Below, piece after piece: positions 1 through 9,201 of a stretch of DNA of 64,000 bases. Source of the stretch: Nematostella vectensis (taxonomy: Eukaryota; Cnidaria; Anthozoa; Actiniaria; Edwardsiidae); the NCBI RefSeq assembly GCF_932526225.1, contig NC_064048.1, forward strand, positions 12,843,665 to 12,907,664. The letters run 5' to 3'. The position numbers were made by a program, and so were the translations under genes. The number at the start of each line of letters is the position of its first letter. The stretch's first letter is position 1. The notes under the pieces are model-generated. The model was not told where the DNA came from, made no database searches, and saw only the letters and a list, made by a program, of their open reading frames with translations.

Positions 1-436
1 AATTGTAATGAAAATTACTTTTAATACTATTGGTATCGTAAACTATCCCAAGCAAAGTCACCATCGGACTGGAGGTTACATTCGGGAAAAGCTTCAGGGT
101 TACATTCGGGAATTTGTTTTACGAGTGTAACCTCCAAAAGGTTACAATCGATAATTTTTTTTCCGAATGTAAATTCCAAAAAGTAACATTAGGAAAAATA
201 AAACAGTATACTCGGAAAAAAAAATATATCAATCTATCGAGCGCTATGCTCTATGTTAGAATCTACTTAATCAAGTTATCCAAGGAATCTAGTTAGTTCT
301 TGTGTGCATAAAATATGTACAGGATCCTGAACAAAGCATGAGCACATCAAAGATGCTGAGAGTACATAAAAATGTCCCTATACCTTCTTTTTATGTCATG
401 ACACACCAAGAACAGTATAAGTAAGTATCGATATTT

Positions 437-463
437 AAAAAAAAAATAAAGAAAAAAAAAATA
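437..463 (-). terminator. T-run after tRNA-like module (Pol III-type stop)
   Basis: Immediately downstream of the tRNA-like module on the minus strand comes TAT, then ten T (plus-strand A at 452-461), then further T-rich sequence. Four or more T on the non-template strand is the known Pol III termination signal, so a transcript started at the module would end right here and be tRNA-sized. The same arrangement occurs in every monomer, with tract length and interruptions ('aataaag', 'aataaac', 'aataaagc') varying. It can equally be read on the plus strand as an A-rich tail of the kind found at retroposon ends. Confidence 0.5.
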
Positions 464-535
464 GGCTATCAGCGGGAATCGAACCCGGGTCGCTGCGTTA
501 GTAGTCAAGTGCCCGCAACGAAAGACTAACGTGGC
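464..535 (-). pseudogene. tRNA-like module (degenerate tRNA/SINE head)
   Basis: Read on the minus strand, this 72-nt stretch has the length and order of a tRNA body. It has T-A at positions 8-9, a region resembling the 3' half of a D arm, 'GCACTTGACT' leading into a seven-base loop CTACTAA (T33 present, apparent anticodon ACT), then a T arm CCGGG-TTCGATT-CCCGC with four of five pairs and a 3' end TGATAGCC. It is not an intact tRNA: the acceptor ends pair at only about three of seven positions, the anticodon stem at two of five, and the invariant GG of the D loop is missing. The 3' half is much better preserved than the 5' half, as in tRNA-derived SINEs. Every monomer carries it, 197 to 126 bp before its anchor (about 173 to 102 in the short monomers). 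Whether any copy is transcribed is unknown. Confidence 0.72.
475..485 (-). promoter_or_regulatory. Pol III B box (reference monomer)
   Basis: The minus strand reads GGTTCGATTCC, an exact match to the tRNA internal promoter consensus GGTTCGANTCC, which is the TFIIIC contact. By eye about 70 of 117 visible modules keep this form, about 35 have GGTTTGATTCC, ten have GGTTCTATTCC and one (near 40300) has a private change. A convincing A box is not present: the best candidate at the expected distance begins TAGTC and departs from the consensus afterwards. The B box is therefore secure as a sequence match, while promoter activity is only inferred. Confidence 0.7.
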
Positions 536-551
536 ATTGCTGAAGGGAATT

Positions 552-565
552 GTAATGAAAATTAC
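552..565 (+). repeat. Small perfect hairpin with GAAA loop
   Basis: GTAAT and ATTAC form a five-pair stem around a GAAA tetraloop. It lies about 16 bp beyond the 5' side of the tRNA-like module and is present in most monomers. The loop sequence belongs to the GNRA class, which matters only if the region is transcribed; no transcript is known. A stem this short could be coincidental in AT-rich DNA, but it is conserved because the monomer is. Confidence 0.4.
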
Positions 566-620
566 TTTTAATACTATTGGTATCGTAAACTATCCCAAGC
601 AAAGTCACCATCGGACTGGA

Positions 621-740
621 GGTTACATTCGGGAAAAGCTTCAGGGTTACATTCGGGAATTTGTTTTACGAGTGTAACCTCCAAAAGGTTACAATCGATA
701 ATTTTTTTTCCGAATGTAAATTCCAAAAAGTAACATTAGG
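621..740 (+). repeat. Palindromic subrepeat cluster (24-bp + 42-bp units)
   Basis: GGTTACATTCGGGAA starts at 621 and again at 645, giving a 24-bp direct repeat. The second copy opens a 42-bp unit (645-686) that is followed by a second 42-bp unit (687-728) matching at 34 of 42 positions, and by a decayed third start AGTAACATTAGG (729-740). Each 42-bp unit is itself an imperfect palindrome: 645-655 against 669-679 match as inverted arms at 10 of 11 positions, and in the second unit the arms 687-697 and about 711-720 also pair. A further diverged copy of the motif lies upstream at 604-615. The monomer therefore contains an older, shorter repeat family. Because 24 and 42 are multiples of three, the open frame through here shows a VTFG/VTID/VTLG pattern that is purely a by-product. 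Confidence 0.85.
669..697 (+). repeat. Inverted repeat, 11-bp arms, 7-nt spacer
   Basis: CGAGTGTAACC (669-679) and GGTTACAATCG (687-697) are inverted copies matching at 10 of 11 positions, separated by tccaaaa. This is the strongest hairpin or cruciform candidate in the monomer and spans the junction of the two 42-bp units. Monomers vary mainly in the spacer (tccaaaa or tcaaaaa), while the arms stay nearly constant. Confidence 0.75.
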
Positions 741-1009
741 ACAAATAAAACAGTATACTCGGATAAAAAGGTATATCAATCTATCGAGCGCTATGCTCTA
801 TGTTAGAATCTACTTAATCAAGTTATCCAAGGAATCTAGTTAGTTCTTGTGTGCATAAAATATGTACAGGATCCTGAACAAAGCATGAGCACATCAATGA
901 TGCTGAGAGTACATAAAAATGTCCCTATACCTTCTTTTTATGTCATGACACACCAAGAACAGTATAATTAAGTATCGATATTTAAAAAAAAAAATAAACA
1001 AAAAAAAAA
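741..1009 (+). repeat. Monomer body and A-rich tract, no gene seen
   Basis: The second half of the monomer holds no recognisable domain, promoter or RNA. It contains AGCGCT (787-792) inside a small GAGC/GCTC hairpin, GGATCC (869-874), the palindromes GTCATGAC and TATCGATA, and then an A-rich tract of about 30 bases broken by 'ataaac' or 'ataaag'. The tract is the main source of length variation between monomers. The same description applies to the equivalent stretch of all other monomers. Confidence 0.7.
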
Positions 1010-2652
1010 GGCTATCAGCGGGAATCAAACCCGGGTGGCTGCGTTAGTAGTCAAGTGCCCGCAACGAAAGACTAACGTGGCATTGCTGAATGGAATTGTA
1101 ATGAAAATTACTTTTAATACTATTGGTATCGTAAACTATCGCAAGCAAAGTCACCATCGGACTGGAGGTTACATTCGGGAAAAGCTTCAGGGTTACATTC
1201 GGGAATTTGGTTTACGAGTGTAACCTCAAAAAGGTTACAATCAATACTTTTTTTTCCGAATGCAAATTCCAAAAAGTAACATTAGGAAAAATAAAACAGT
1301 ATACTCGGAAAAAAAGGTATATCAATCTATCGAGCGCTATGCTCTATGTTAGAATCTACTTAATCAAGTTATCCAAGGAATGTATTTAGTTCTTGTGTGC
1401 ATAAAATATGTAAAGGATCCTGAACAAAGCATGAGCACATCAAAGTTGCTGAGAGTACATAAAAATGTCCCTATACCTTCTTTTTATGTCATGACACACC
1501 AAGAACAGTATAATTAAGTATCGATATTTAAAAAAAAAATAAAGAAAAAAAAGATAGGCTATCAGCGGGAATCGAACCCGGGTCGCTGCGTTAGTAGTCA
1601 AGGGCCTGCAACGAAAGACTAACGTGGCATTGCTGAAGGGAATTGTAATGAAAATTACTTTTAATACTATTGGTATCGTAAACTATCCCAAGCAAAGTCA
1701 CCATCGGATAGGAGGTTACATTCGGGAAAAGCTTCAGGGTCACATTCGGGAATTTGTTTTACGAGTGTAACCTCAAAAAAGTTACAATCGATAATTTGTT
1801 TTCCGAATGTAAATTCCAAAAAGTAACATTAGGAAAAATAAAACAGTATACTCGGAAAAAAAGGTATATCAATCTATCGAGCGCTATGCTCTATGTTAGA
1901 ATCTACTTAATCAAGTTATCCAAGGAATCTAGTTAGTTCTTGTGTGCATAAAATATGTACAGGATCCTGAACAAAGCATTAGCACATCAAAGATGCTGAG
2001 AGTACATAAAAATGTCCCTATACCTTCTTTTTATGTCATGACACACCAAGAACAGTATAATTAAGTATCGATATTTAAAAAAAAAATAAAGAAAAAAAAT
2101 AGGCTATCAGCGGGAATCGAACCCGGGTAGCTGCGTTAGTAGTCAAGTGCCCGCAACGAAAGACTAACGTGGCATTGCTGAAGGAAATTGTAATGAAAAT
2201 TACTTTTAATACTATTGGTATCGTAATATATCCCAAGCAAAGTCACCATCGGACTGGAGGTTACATTCGGGAAAAGCTTCAGGGTTACATTCGGGAATTT
2301 GTTTTACGAGTGTAACCTCCAAAAGGTTACAATCGATAATTTGTTTTCCGAATGTAAATTCCAAAAAGTAACATTAGGAAAAATAAAAGAGTATACTCGG
2401 AAAAAAAGGTATATCAATCTATCGAGCGCTATGCTCTATGTTAGAATCTACTTAATCAAGTTATCCAAGGAATCTAGTTAGTTCTTGTGTGCATAAAATA
2501 TGTACAGGATCCTGAACAAAGCATGAGCACATCAATGATGCTGAGAGTACATAAAAATGTCCCTATACCTTCTTTTTTGTCATGACACACCAAGAACAGT
2601 ATAATTAAGTATCGATATCTAAAAAAAAAAAAAAAAAAACAAAAAAAAAATA

Positions 2653-4836
2653 GGCTATCAGCGGGAATCAAACCCGGGTCGCTGCGTTAGTAGTCAAGTG
2701 CCCGCAACGAAAGACTAACGTGGCATTGCTGAATGGAATTGTAATGAAAATTACTTTTAATACTATTGGTATCGTAAACTATCCCAAGCAAAGTCACCAT
2801 CGGACTGGAGGTTACATTCGGGAAAAGCTTCAGGGTTACATTCGGGAATTTGATTTACGAGTGTAACCTCAAAAAGGTTACAATCGATACTTTTTTTTCC
2901 GAATGCAAATTCCAAAAAGTAACATTAGGAAAAATAAAACAGTATACTCGGAAAAAAATATATATCAATCTATCGAGCGCTATGTTCTATGTTAGAATCT
3001 ACTTAATCAAGTTATCCAAGGAATCTAGTTAGTTCTTGTGTGCATAAAATATGTACAGGATCCTGAACAAAGCATGAGCACATCAAAGATGCTGAGAGTA
3101 CATAAAAATGTCCCTATACCTTCTTTTTATGTCATGACACACCAAGAACAGTATAATTAAGTATCGATATTTAAAAAAAAAAATAAAAAAAAAATAGGCT
3201 ATCAGCGGGAATCGAACCCGGGTCGCTGCGTTAGTAGTCAAGGGCCTGCAACGAAAGACTAACGTGGCATTGCTGAAGGGAATTGTAATGAAAATTACTT
3301 TTAATACTATTGGTATCGTAAACTATCCCAAGCAAAGTCACCATCGGACTGGAGGTTACATTCGGGAAAAGCTTCAGGGTTACATTCGGGAATTTGTTTT
3401 ACGAGTGTAACCTCCAAAAGGTTACAATCGATAATTTTTTTTCCGAATGTAAATTCCAAAAACTAACATTAGGAAAAATAAAACAGTATACTCGGATAAA
3501 AAGGTATATCAATCTATCGAGCGCTATGCTCTATGTTAGAATCTACTTAATCAAGTTATCCAAGGAATCTAGTTAGTTCTTGTGTGCATAAAATATGTAC
3601 AGGATCCTGAACAAAGCATGAGCACATCAATGATGCTGAGAGTACATAAAAATGTCCCTATACCTTCTTTTTTGTCATGACACACCAAGAACAGTATAAT
3701 TAAGTATCGATATCTAAAAAAAAAAAAAAAAAACAAAAAAAAAATAGGCTATCAGCGGGAATCAAACCCGGGTCGCTGCGTTAGTAGTCAAGTGCCCGCA
3801 ACGAAAGACTAACGTGGCATTGCTGAATGGAATTGTAATGAAAATTACTTTTAATACTATTGGTATCGTAAACTATCCCAAGCAAAGTCACCATCGGACT
3901 GGAGGTTACATTCGGGAAAAGCTTCAGGGTTACATTCGGGAATTTGATTTACGAGTGTAACCTCAAAAAGGTTACAATCGATACTTTTTTTTCCGAATGC
4001 AAATTCCAAAAAGTAACATTAGGAAAAATAAAACAGTATACTCGGAAAAAAATATATATCAATCTATCGAGCGCTATGTTCTATGTTAGAATCTACTTAA
4101 TCAAGTTATCCAAGGAATCTAGTTAGTTCTTGTGTGCATAAAATATGTACAGGATCCTGAACAAAGCATGAGCACATCAAAGATGCTGAGAGTACATAAA
4201 AATGTCCCTATACCTTCTTTTTATGTCATGACACACCAAGAACAGTATAATTAAGTATCGATATTTAAAAAAAAAAATAAAAAAAAATAGGCTATCAGCG
4301 GGAATCGAACCCGGGTCGCTGCGTTAGTAGTCAAGGGCCTGCAACGAAAGACTAACGTGGCATTGCTGAAGGGAATTGTAATGAAAATTACTTTTAATAC
4401 TATTGGTATCGTAAACTATCCCAAGCAAAGTCACCATCGGACTGGAGGTTACATTCGGGAAAAGCTTCAGGGTTACATTCGGGAATTTGTTTTACGAGTG
4501 TAACCTCCAAAAGGTTACAATCGATAATTTTTTTTCCGAATGTAAATTCCAAAAAGTAACATTAGGAAAAATAAAACAGTATACTCGGATAAAAAGGTAT
4601 ATCAATCTATCGAGCGCTATGCTCTATGTTAGAATCTACTTAATCAAGTTATCCAAGGAATCTAGTTAGTTCTTGTGTGCATAAAATATGTACAGGATCC
4701 TGAACAAAGCATGAGCACATCAAAGATGCTGAGAGTACATAAAAATGTCCCTATACCTTCTTTTTATGTCATGACACACCAAGAACAGTATAAGTAAGTA
4801 TCGATATTTAAAAAAAAAATAAAGAAAAAAAAAATA
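2653..4836 (+). repeat. Higher-order repeat: dimer x2, ~1,094 bp
   Basis: Monomers anchored at 2850 and 3394 are repeated by those at 3944 and 4487. The pair 2850/3944 shares 'aaatatatatc' and 'gctatgttctatg', which are absent from most other copies. A matching 'cttcttttttgtcatg' variant sits just before each copy, at about 2570 and 3664. The second copy departs after about 4700, where it takes 'caaagatg' and 'ataagtaag'. Confidence 0.85.
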
Positions 4837-7571
4837 GGCTATCAGCGGGAATCGAACCCGGGTCGCTGCGTTAGTAGTCAAGTGCCCGCAACGAAAGACT
4901 AACGTGGCATTGCTGAAGGGAATTGTAATGAAAATTACTTTTAATACTATTGGTATCGTAAACTATCCCAAGCAAAGTCACCATCGGACTGGAGGTTACA
5001 TTCGGGAAAAGCTTCAGGGTTACATTCGGGAATTTGTTTTACGAGTGTAACCTCCAAAAGGTTACAATCGATAATTTTTTTTCCGAATGTAAATTCCAAA
5101 AAGTAACATTAGGAAAAATAAAACAGTATACTCGGATAAAAAGGTATATCAATCTATCGAGCGCTATGCTCTATGTTAGAATCTACTTAATCAAGTTATC
5201 CAAGGAATCTAGTTAGTTCTTGTGTGCATAAAATATGTACAGGATCCTGAACAAAGCATGAGCACATCAATGATGCTGAGAGTACATAAAAATGTCCCTA
5301 TACCTTCTTTTTATGTCATGACACACCAAGAACAGTATAATTAAGTATCGATATTTAAAAAAAAAAAAAAAAACAAAAAAAAAAATAGGCTATCAGCGGG
5401 AATCAAACCCGGGTCGCTGCGTTAGTAGTCAAGTGCCCGCAACGAAAGACTAACGTGGCATTGCTGAATGGAATTGTAATGAAAATTACTTTTAATACTA
5501 TTGGTATCGTAAACTATCCCAAGCAAAGTCACCATCGGACTGGAGGTTACATTCGGGAAAAGCTTCAGGGTTACATTCGGGAATTTGATTTACGAGTGTA
5601 ACCTCAAAAAGGTTACAATCGATACTTTTTTTTCCGAATGCAAATCCCAAAAAGTAACATTAGGAAAAATAAAACAGTATACTCGGAAAAAAAGGTATAT
5701 CAATCTATCGAGCGCTATGTTCTATGTTAGAATCTACTTAATCAAGTTATCCAAGGAATCTAGTTAGTTCTTGTGTGCATAAAATATGTACAGGATCCTG
5801 AACAAAGCATGAGCACATCAAAGATGCTGAGAGTACATAAAAATGTCCCTATACCTTCTTTTTATGTCATGACACACCAAGAACAGTATAATTAAGTATC
5901 GATATTTAAAAAAAAAAAAAAAAAATAGGCTATCAGCGGGAATCGAACCCGGGTCGCTGCGTTAGTAGTCAAGGGCCTGCAACGAAAGACTAACGTGGCA
6001 TTGCTGAAGGGAATTGTAATGAAAATTACTTTTAATACTATTGGTATCGTAAACTATCCCAAGCAAAGTCACCATCGGACTGGAGGTTACATTCGGGAAA
6101 AGCTTCAGGGTTACATTCGGGAATTTGTTTTACGAGTGTAACCTCCAAAAGGTTACAATCGATAATTTTTTTTCCGAATGTAAATTCCAAAAAGTAACAT
6201 TAGGAAAAATAAAACAGTATACTCGGATAAAAAGGTATATCAATCTATCGAGCGCTATGCTCTATGTTAGAATCTACTTAATCAAGTTATCCAAGGAATC
6301 TAGTTAGTTCTTGTGTGCATAAAATATGTACAGGATCCTGAACAAAGCATGAGCACATCAAAGATGCTGAGAGTACATAAAAATGTCCCTATACCTTCTT
6401 TTTATGTCATGACACACCAAGAACAGTATAAGTAAGTATCGATATTTAAAAAAAAAATAAAGAAAAAAAAAATAGGCTATCAGCGGGAATCGAACCCGGG
6501 TCGCTGCGTTAGTAGTCAAGTGCCCGCAACGAAAGACTAACGTGGCATTGCTGAAGGGAATTGTAATGAAAATTACTTTTAATACTATTGGTATCGTAAA
6601 CTATCCCAAGCAAAGTCACCATCGGACTGGAGGTTACATTCGGGAAAAGCTTCAGGGTTACATTCGGGAATTTGTTTTACGAGTGTAACCTCCAAAAGGT
6701 TACAATCGATAATTTTTTTTCCGAATGTAAATTCCAAAAAGTAACATTAGGAAAAATAAAACAGTATACTCGGATAAAAAGGTATATCAATCTATCGAGC
6801 GCTATGCTCTATGTTAGAATCTACTTAATCAAGTTATCCAAGGAATCTAGTTAGTTCTTGTGTGCATAAAATATGTACAGGATCCTGAACAAAGCATGAG
6901 CACATCAATGATGCTGAGAGTACATAAAAATGTCCCTATACCTTCTTTTTATGTCATGACACACCAAGAACAGTATAATTAAGTATCGATATTTAAAAAA
7001 AAAAAAAATAAACAAAAAAAAATAGGCTATCAGCGGGAATCAAACCCGGGTCGCTGCGTTAGTAGTCAAGTGCCCGCAACGAAAGACTAACGTGGCATTG
7101 CTGAATGGAATTGTAATGAAAATTACTTTTAATACTATTGGTATCGTAAACTATCCCAAGCAAAGTCACCATCGGACTGGAGGTTACATTCGGGAAAAGC
7201 TTCAGGGTTACATTCGGGAATTTGATTTACGAGTGTAACCTCAAAAAGGTTACAATCGATACTTTTTTTTCCGAATGCAAATTCCAAAAAGTAACATTAC
7301 GAAAAATAAAACAGTATACTCGGAAAAAAAGGTATATCAATCTATCGAGCGCTATGCTCTATGTTAGAATCTACTTAATCAAGTTATCCAAGGAATCTAG
7401 TTAGTTCTTGTGTGCATAAAATATGTACAGGATCCTGAACAAAGCATGAGCACATCAAAGATGCTGAGAGTACATAAAAATGTCCCTATACCTTCTTTTT
7501 ATGTCATGACACACCAAGAACAGTATAATTAAGTATCGATATTTAAAAAAAAAATAAAGAAAAAAAAAATA
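4290..7571 (+). repeat. Higher-order repeat: trimer x2, 1,638 bp
   Basis: Monomers 4487/5034/5585 are repeated by 6125/6672/7222 at offsets of 1638, 1638 and 1637. The first two monomers of each copy carry 'cggataaaaagg', and the first of each carries 'ataagtaagtatcg'. The third monomers differ: 5585 has 'gctatgttctatg' and 'aaatcccaaa', while 7222 has 'acattacgaaaa'. Confidence 0.85.
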
Positions 7572-9201
7572 GGCTATCAGCGGGAATCGAACTCGGGTCG
7601 CTGCGTTAGTAGTCAAGTGCCCGCAACGAAAGACTAACGTGGCATTGCTGAATGGAATTGTAATGAAAATTACTTTTAATACTATTGGTATCGTAAACTA
7701 TCCCAAGCAAAGTCACCATCGGACTGGAGGTTACATTCGGGAAAAGCTTCAGGGTTACATTCGGGAATTTGTTTTACGAGTGTAACCTCCAAAAGCTTAC
7801 AATCGATAATTTTTTTGTAAATCCCAAAAAGTAACATTAGGAAAAATAAAACAGTATACTCGGAAAAAAAGGTATATCAATCTATCGAGCGCTATGCTCT
7901 ATGTTAGAATCTACTTAATCAAGTTATCCAAGGAATCTAGTTAGTTCTTGTGTGCATAAAATATGTACAGGATCCTGAACAAAGCATGAGCACATCAAAG
8001 ATGCTGAGAGTACATAAAAATGTCCCTATACCTTCTTTTTATGTCATGACACACCAAGAACAGTATAATTAAGTATCGATATTAAAAAAAAAAAAAAATA
8101 AACAAAAAAAAATAGGCTATCAGCGGGAATCAAACCCGGTTCGCTGCGTTAGTAGTCAAGTGCCCGCAACGAAAGACTAACGTGGCATTGCTGAATGGAA
8201 TTGTAATGAAAATTACTTTTAATACTATTGGTATCGTAAACTATCCCAAGCAAAGTCACCATCGGACTGGAGGTTACATTCGGGAAAAGCTTCAGGGTTA
8301 CATTCGGGAATTTGATTTACGAGTGTAACCTCAAAAAGGTTACAATCGATACTTTTTTTTCCGAATGCAAATTCCAAAAAGTAACATTACGAAAAATAAA
8401 ACAGTATACTCGGAAAAAAAGGTATATCAATCTATCGAGCGCTATGCTCTATGTTAGAATCTACTTTATCAAGTTATCCAAGGAATCTAGTTAGTTCTTG
8501 TGTGCATAAAATATGTACAGGATCCTGAACAAAGCATGAGCACATCAAAGATGCTGAGAGTACATAAAAATGTCCCTATACCTTCTTTTTATGTCATGAC
8601 ACACCAAGAACAGTATAATTAAGTATCGATATTTAAAAAAAAAATAAAGAAAAAAAAAATAGGCTATCAGCGGGAATCGAACCCGGGTCGCTGCGTTAGT
8701 AGTCAAGTGCCCGCAACGAAAGACTAACGTGGCATTGCTGAATGGAATTGTAATGAAAATTACTTTTAATACTATTGGTATCGTAAACTATCCCAAGCAA
8801 AGTCACCATCGGACTGGAGGTTACATTCGGGAAAAGCTTCAGGGTTACATTCGGGAATTTGTTTTACGAGTGTAACCTCCAAAAGCTTACAATCGATAAT
8901 TTTTTTGTAAATTCCAAAAAGTAACATTAGGAAAAATAAAACAATATACTCGGAAAAAAAGGTATATCAATCTATCGAGCGCTATGCTCTATGTTAGAAT
9001 CTACTTAATCAAGTTATCCAAGGAATCTAGTTAGTTCTTGTGTGCATAAAATATGTACAGGATCCTGAACAAAGCATGAGCACATCAAAGATGCTGAGAG
9101 TACATAAAAATGTCCCTATACCTTCTTTTTATGTCATGACACACCAAGAACAGTATAATTAAGTATCGATAATTAAAAAAAAAAATTTAGAAAAAAAAAT
9201 A
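7025..9201 (+). repeat. Higher-order repeat: dimer x2, 1,090 bp
   Basis: Monomers 7222/7769 are repeated by 8312/8859 at exactly 1090 bp. The private variants 'acattacgaaaa' (first monomer) and 'aaaagcttacaatcg' with a lost CCGAA segment (second monomer) occur in both copies. The extra AAGCTT created by the second variant gives these monomers two HindIII sites. Confidence 0.9.
7572..8114 (+). repeat. Monomer lacking the CCGAA arm of the second 42-bp unit
   Basis: The anchor is 7769. In the second 42-bp unit the T-tract runs straight into 'gtaaat', removing the CCGAAT part of the right palindrome arm. The same loss is seen in the monomers at 8662-9201, 10841-11382 and 21734-22275, with 7 to 10 T. 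The T-tract is thus a small length hotspot. The copies at 7572 and 8662 are related by the 1,090-bp dimer; the other two have different flanking markers. Confidence 0.85.

Larger units (their letters stand above)
464..1009 (+). repeat. Reference satellite monomer (546 bp)
   Basis: I use this copy as the reference because it is full length with a canonical B box. From left to right it holds the reversed tRNA-like module (464-535), a GAAA-loop hairpin (552-565), a first diverged motif copy GTCACCATCGGA (604-615), the 24-bp and two 42-bp subrepeats (621-728), a decayed third unit from 729, the AT-rich body including AGCGCT (787-792) and GGATCC (869-874), and a closing A-rich tract that reaches the next ggctatc at 1010. 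Most monomers have one HindIII (636-641), one BamHI and one SmaI (484-489) site at these relative positions, so digestion with any of these enzymes should give a ladder of about 546 bp. Confidence 0.95.
1..2507 (+). repeat. Long-range duplicate, copy 1 (partner 41464-43970)
   Basis: Every anchor here has a partner exactly 41463 bp downstream: 114/41577, 661/42124, 1207/42670, 1754/43217, 2299/43762. Rare variants agree throughout, including 'tatcgcaagc', 'caatcaatac', 'ggaatgtatttag', 'atcggataggagg', 'gggtcacattc', 'gcattagcac' and 'gtaatatatccc'. Identity ends just after 2500, where the partner has 'atatttacagg' and an extra A. Copy 1 begins at the window edge, so the duplicate probably extends further left. 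Confidence 0.95.

Noticed and set aside
114-296. A 60-codon open frame present in most monomers (stop just after 'ggaatctag')
   Set aside because: It has no ATG at its start (it opens with TTG), is broken by T-tract length changes or internal deletions in about 30 monomers, and has no recognisable domain. Its similarity between copies is the DNA similarity of the satellite.
464-535. Functional tRNA gene on the minus strand
   Set aside because: Acceptor and anticodon stems do not pair and the D-loop GG is missing. Only the 3' half with the B box is tRNA-like.
621-660. CENP-B box (TTCGnnnnAnnCGGG)
   Set aside because: ATTCGGG is present twice, but no stretch has both TTCG and CGGG at the required spacing on either strand.
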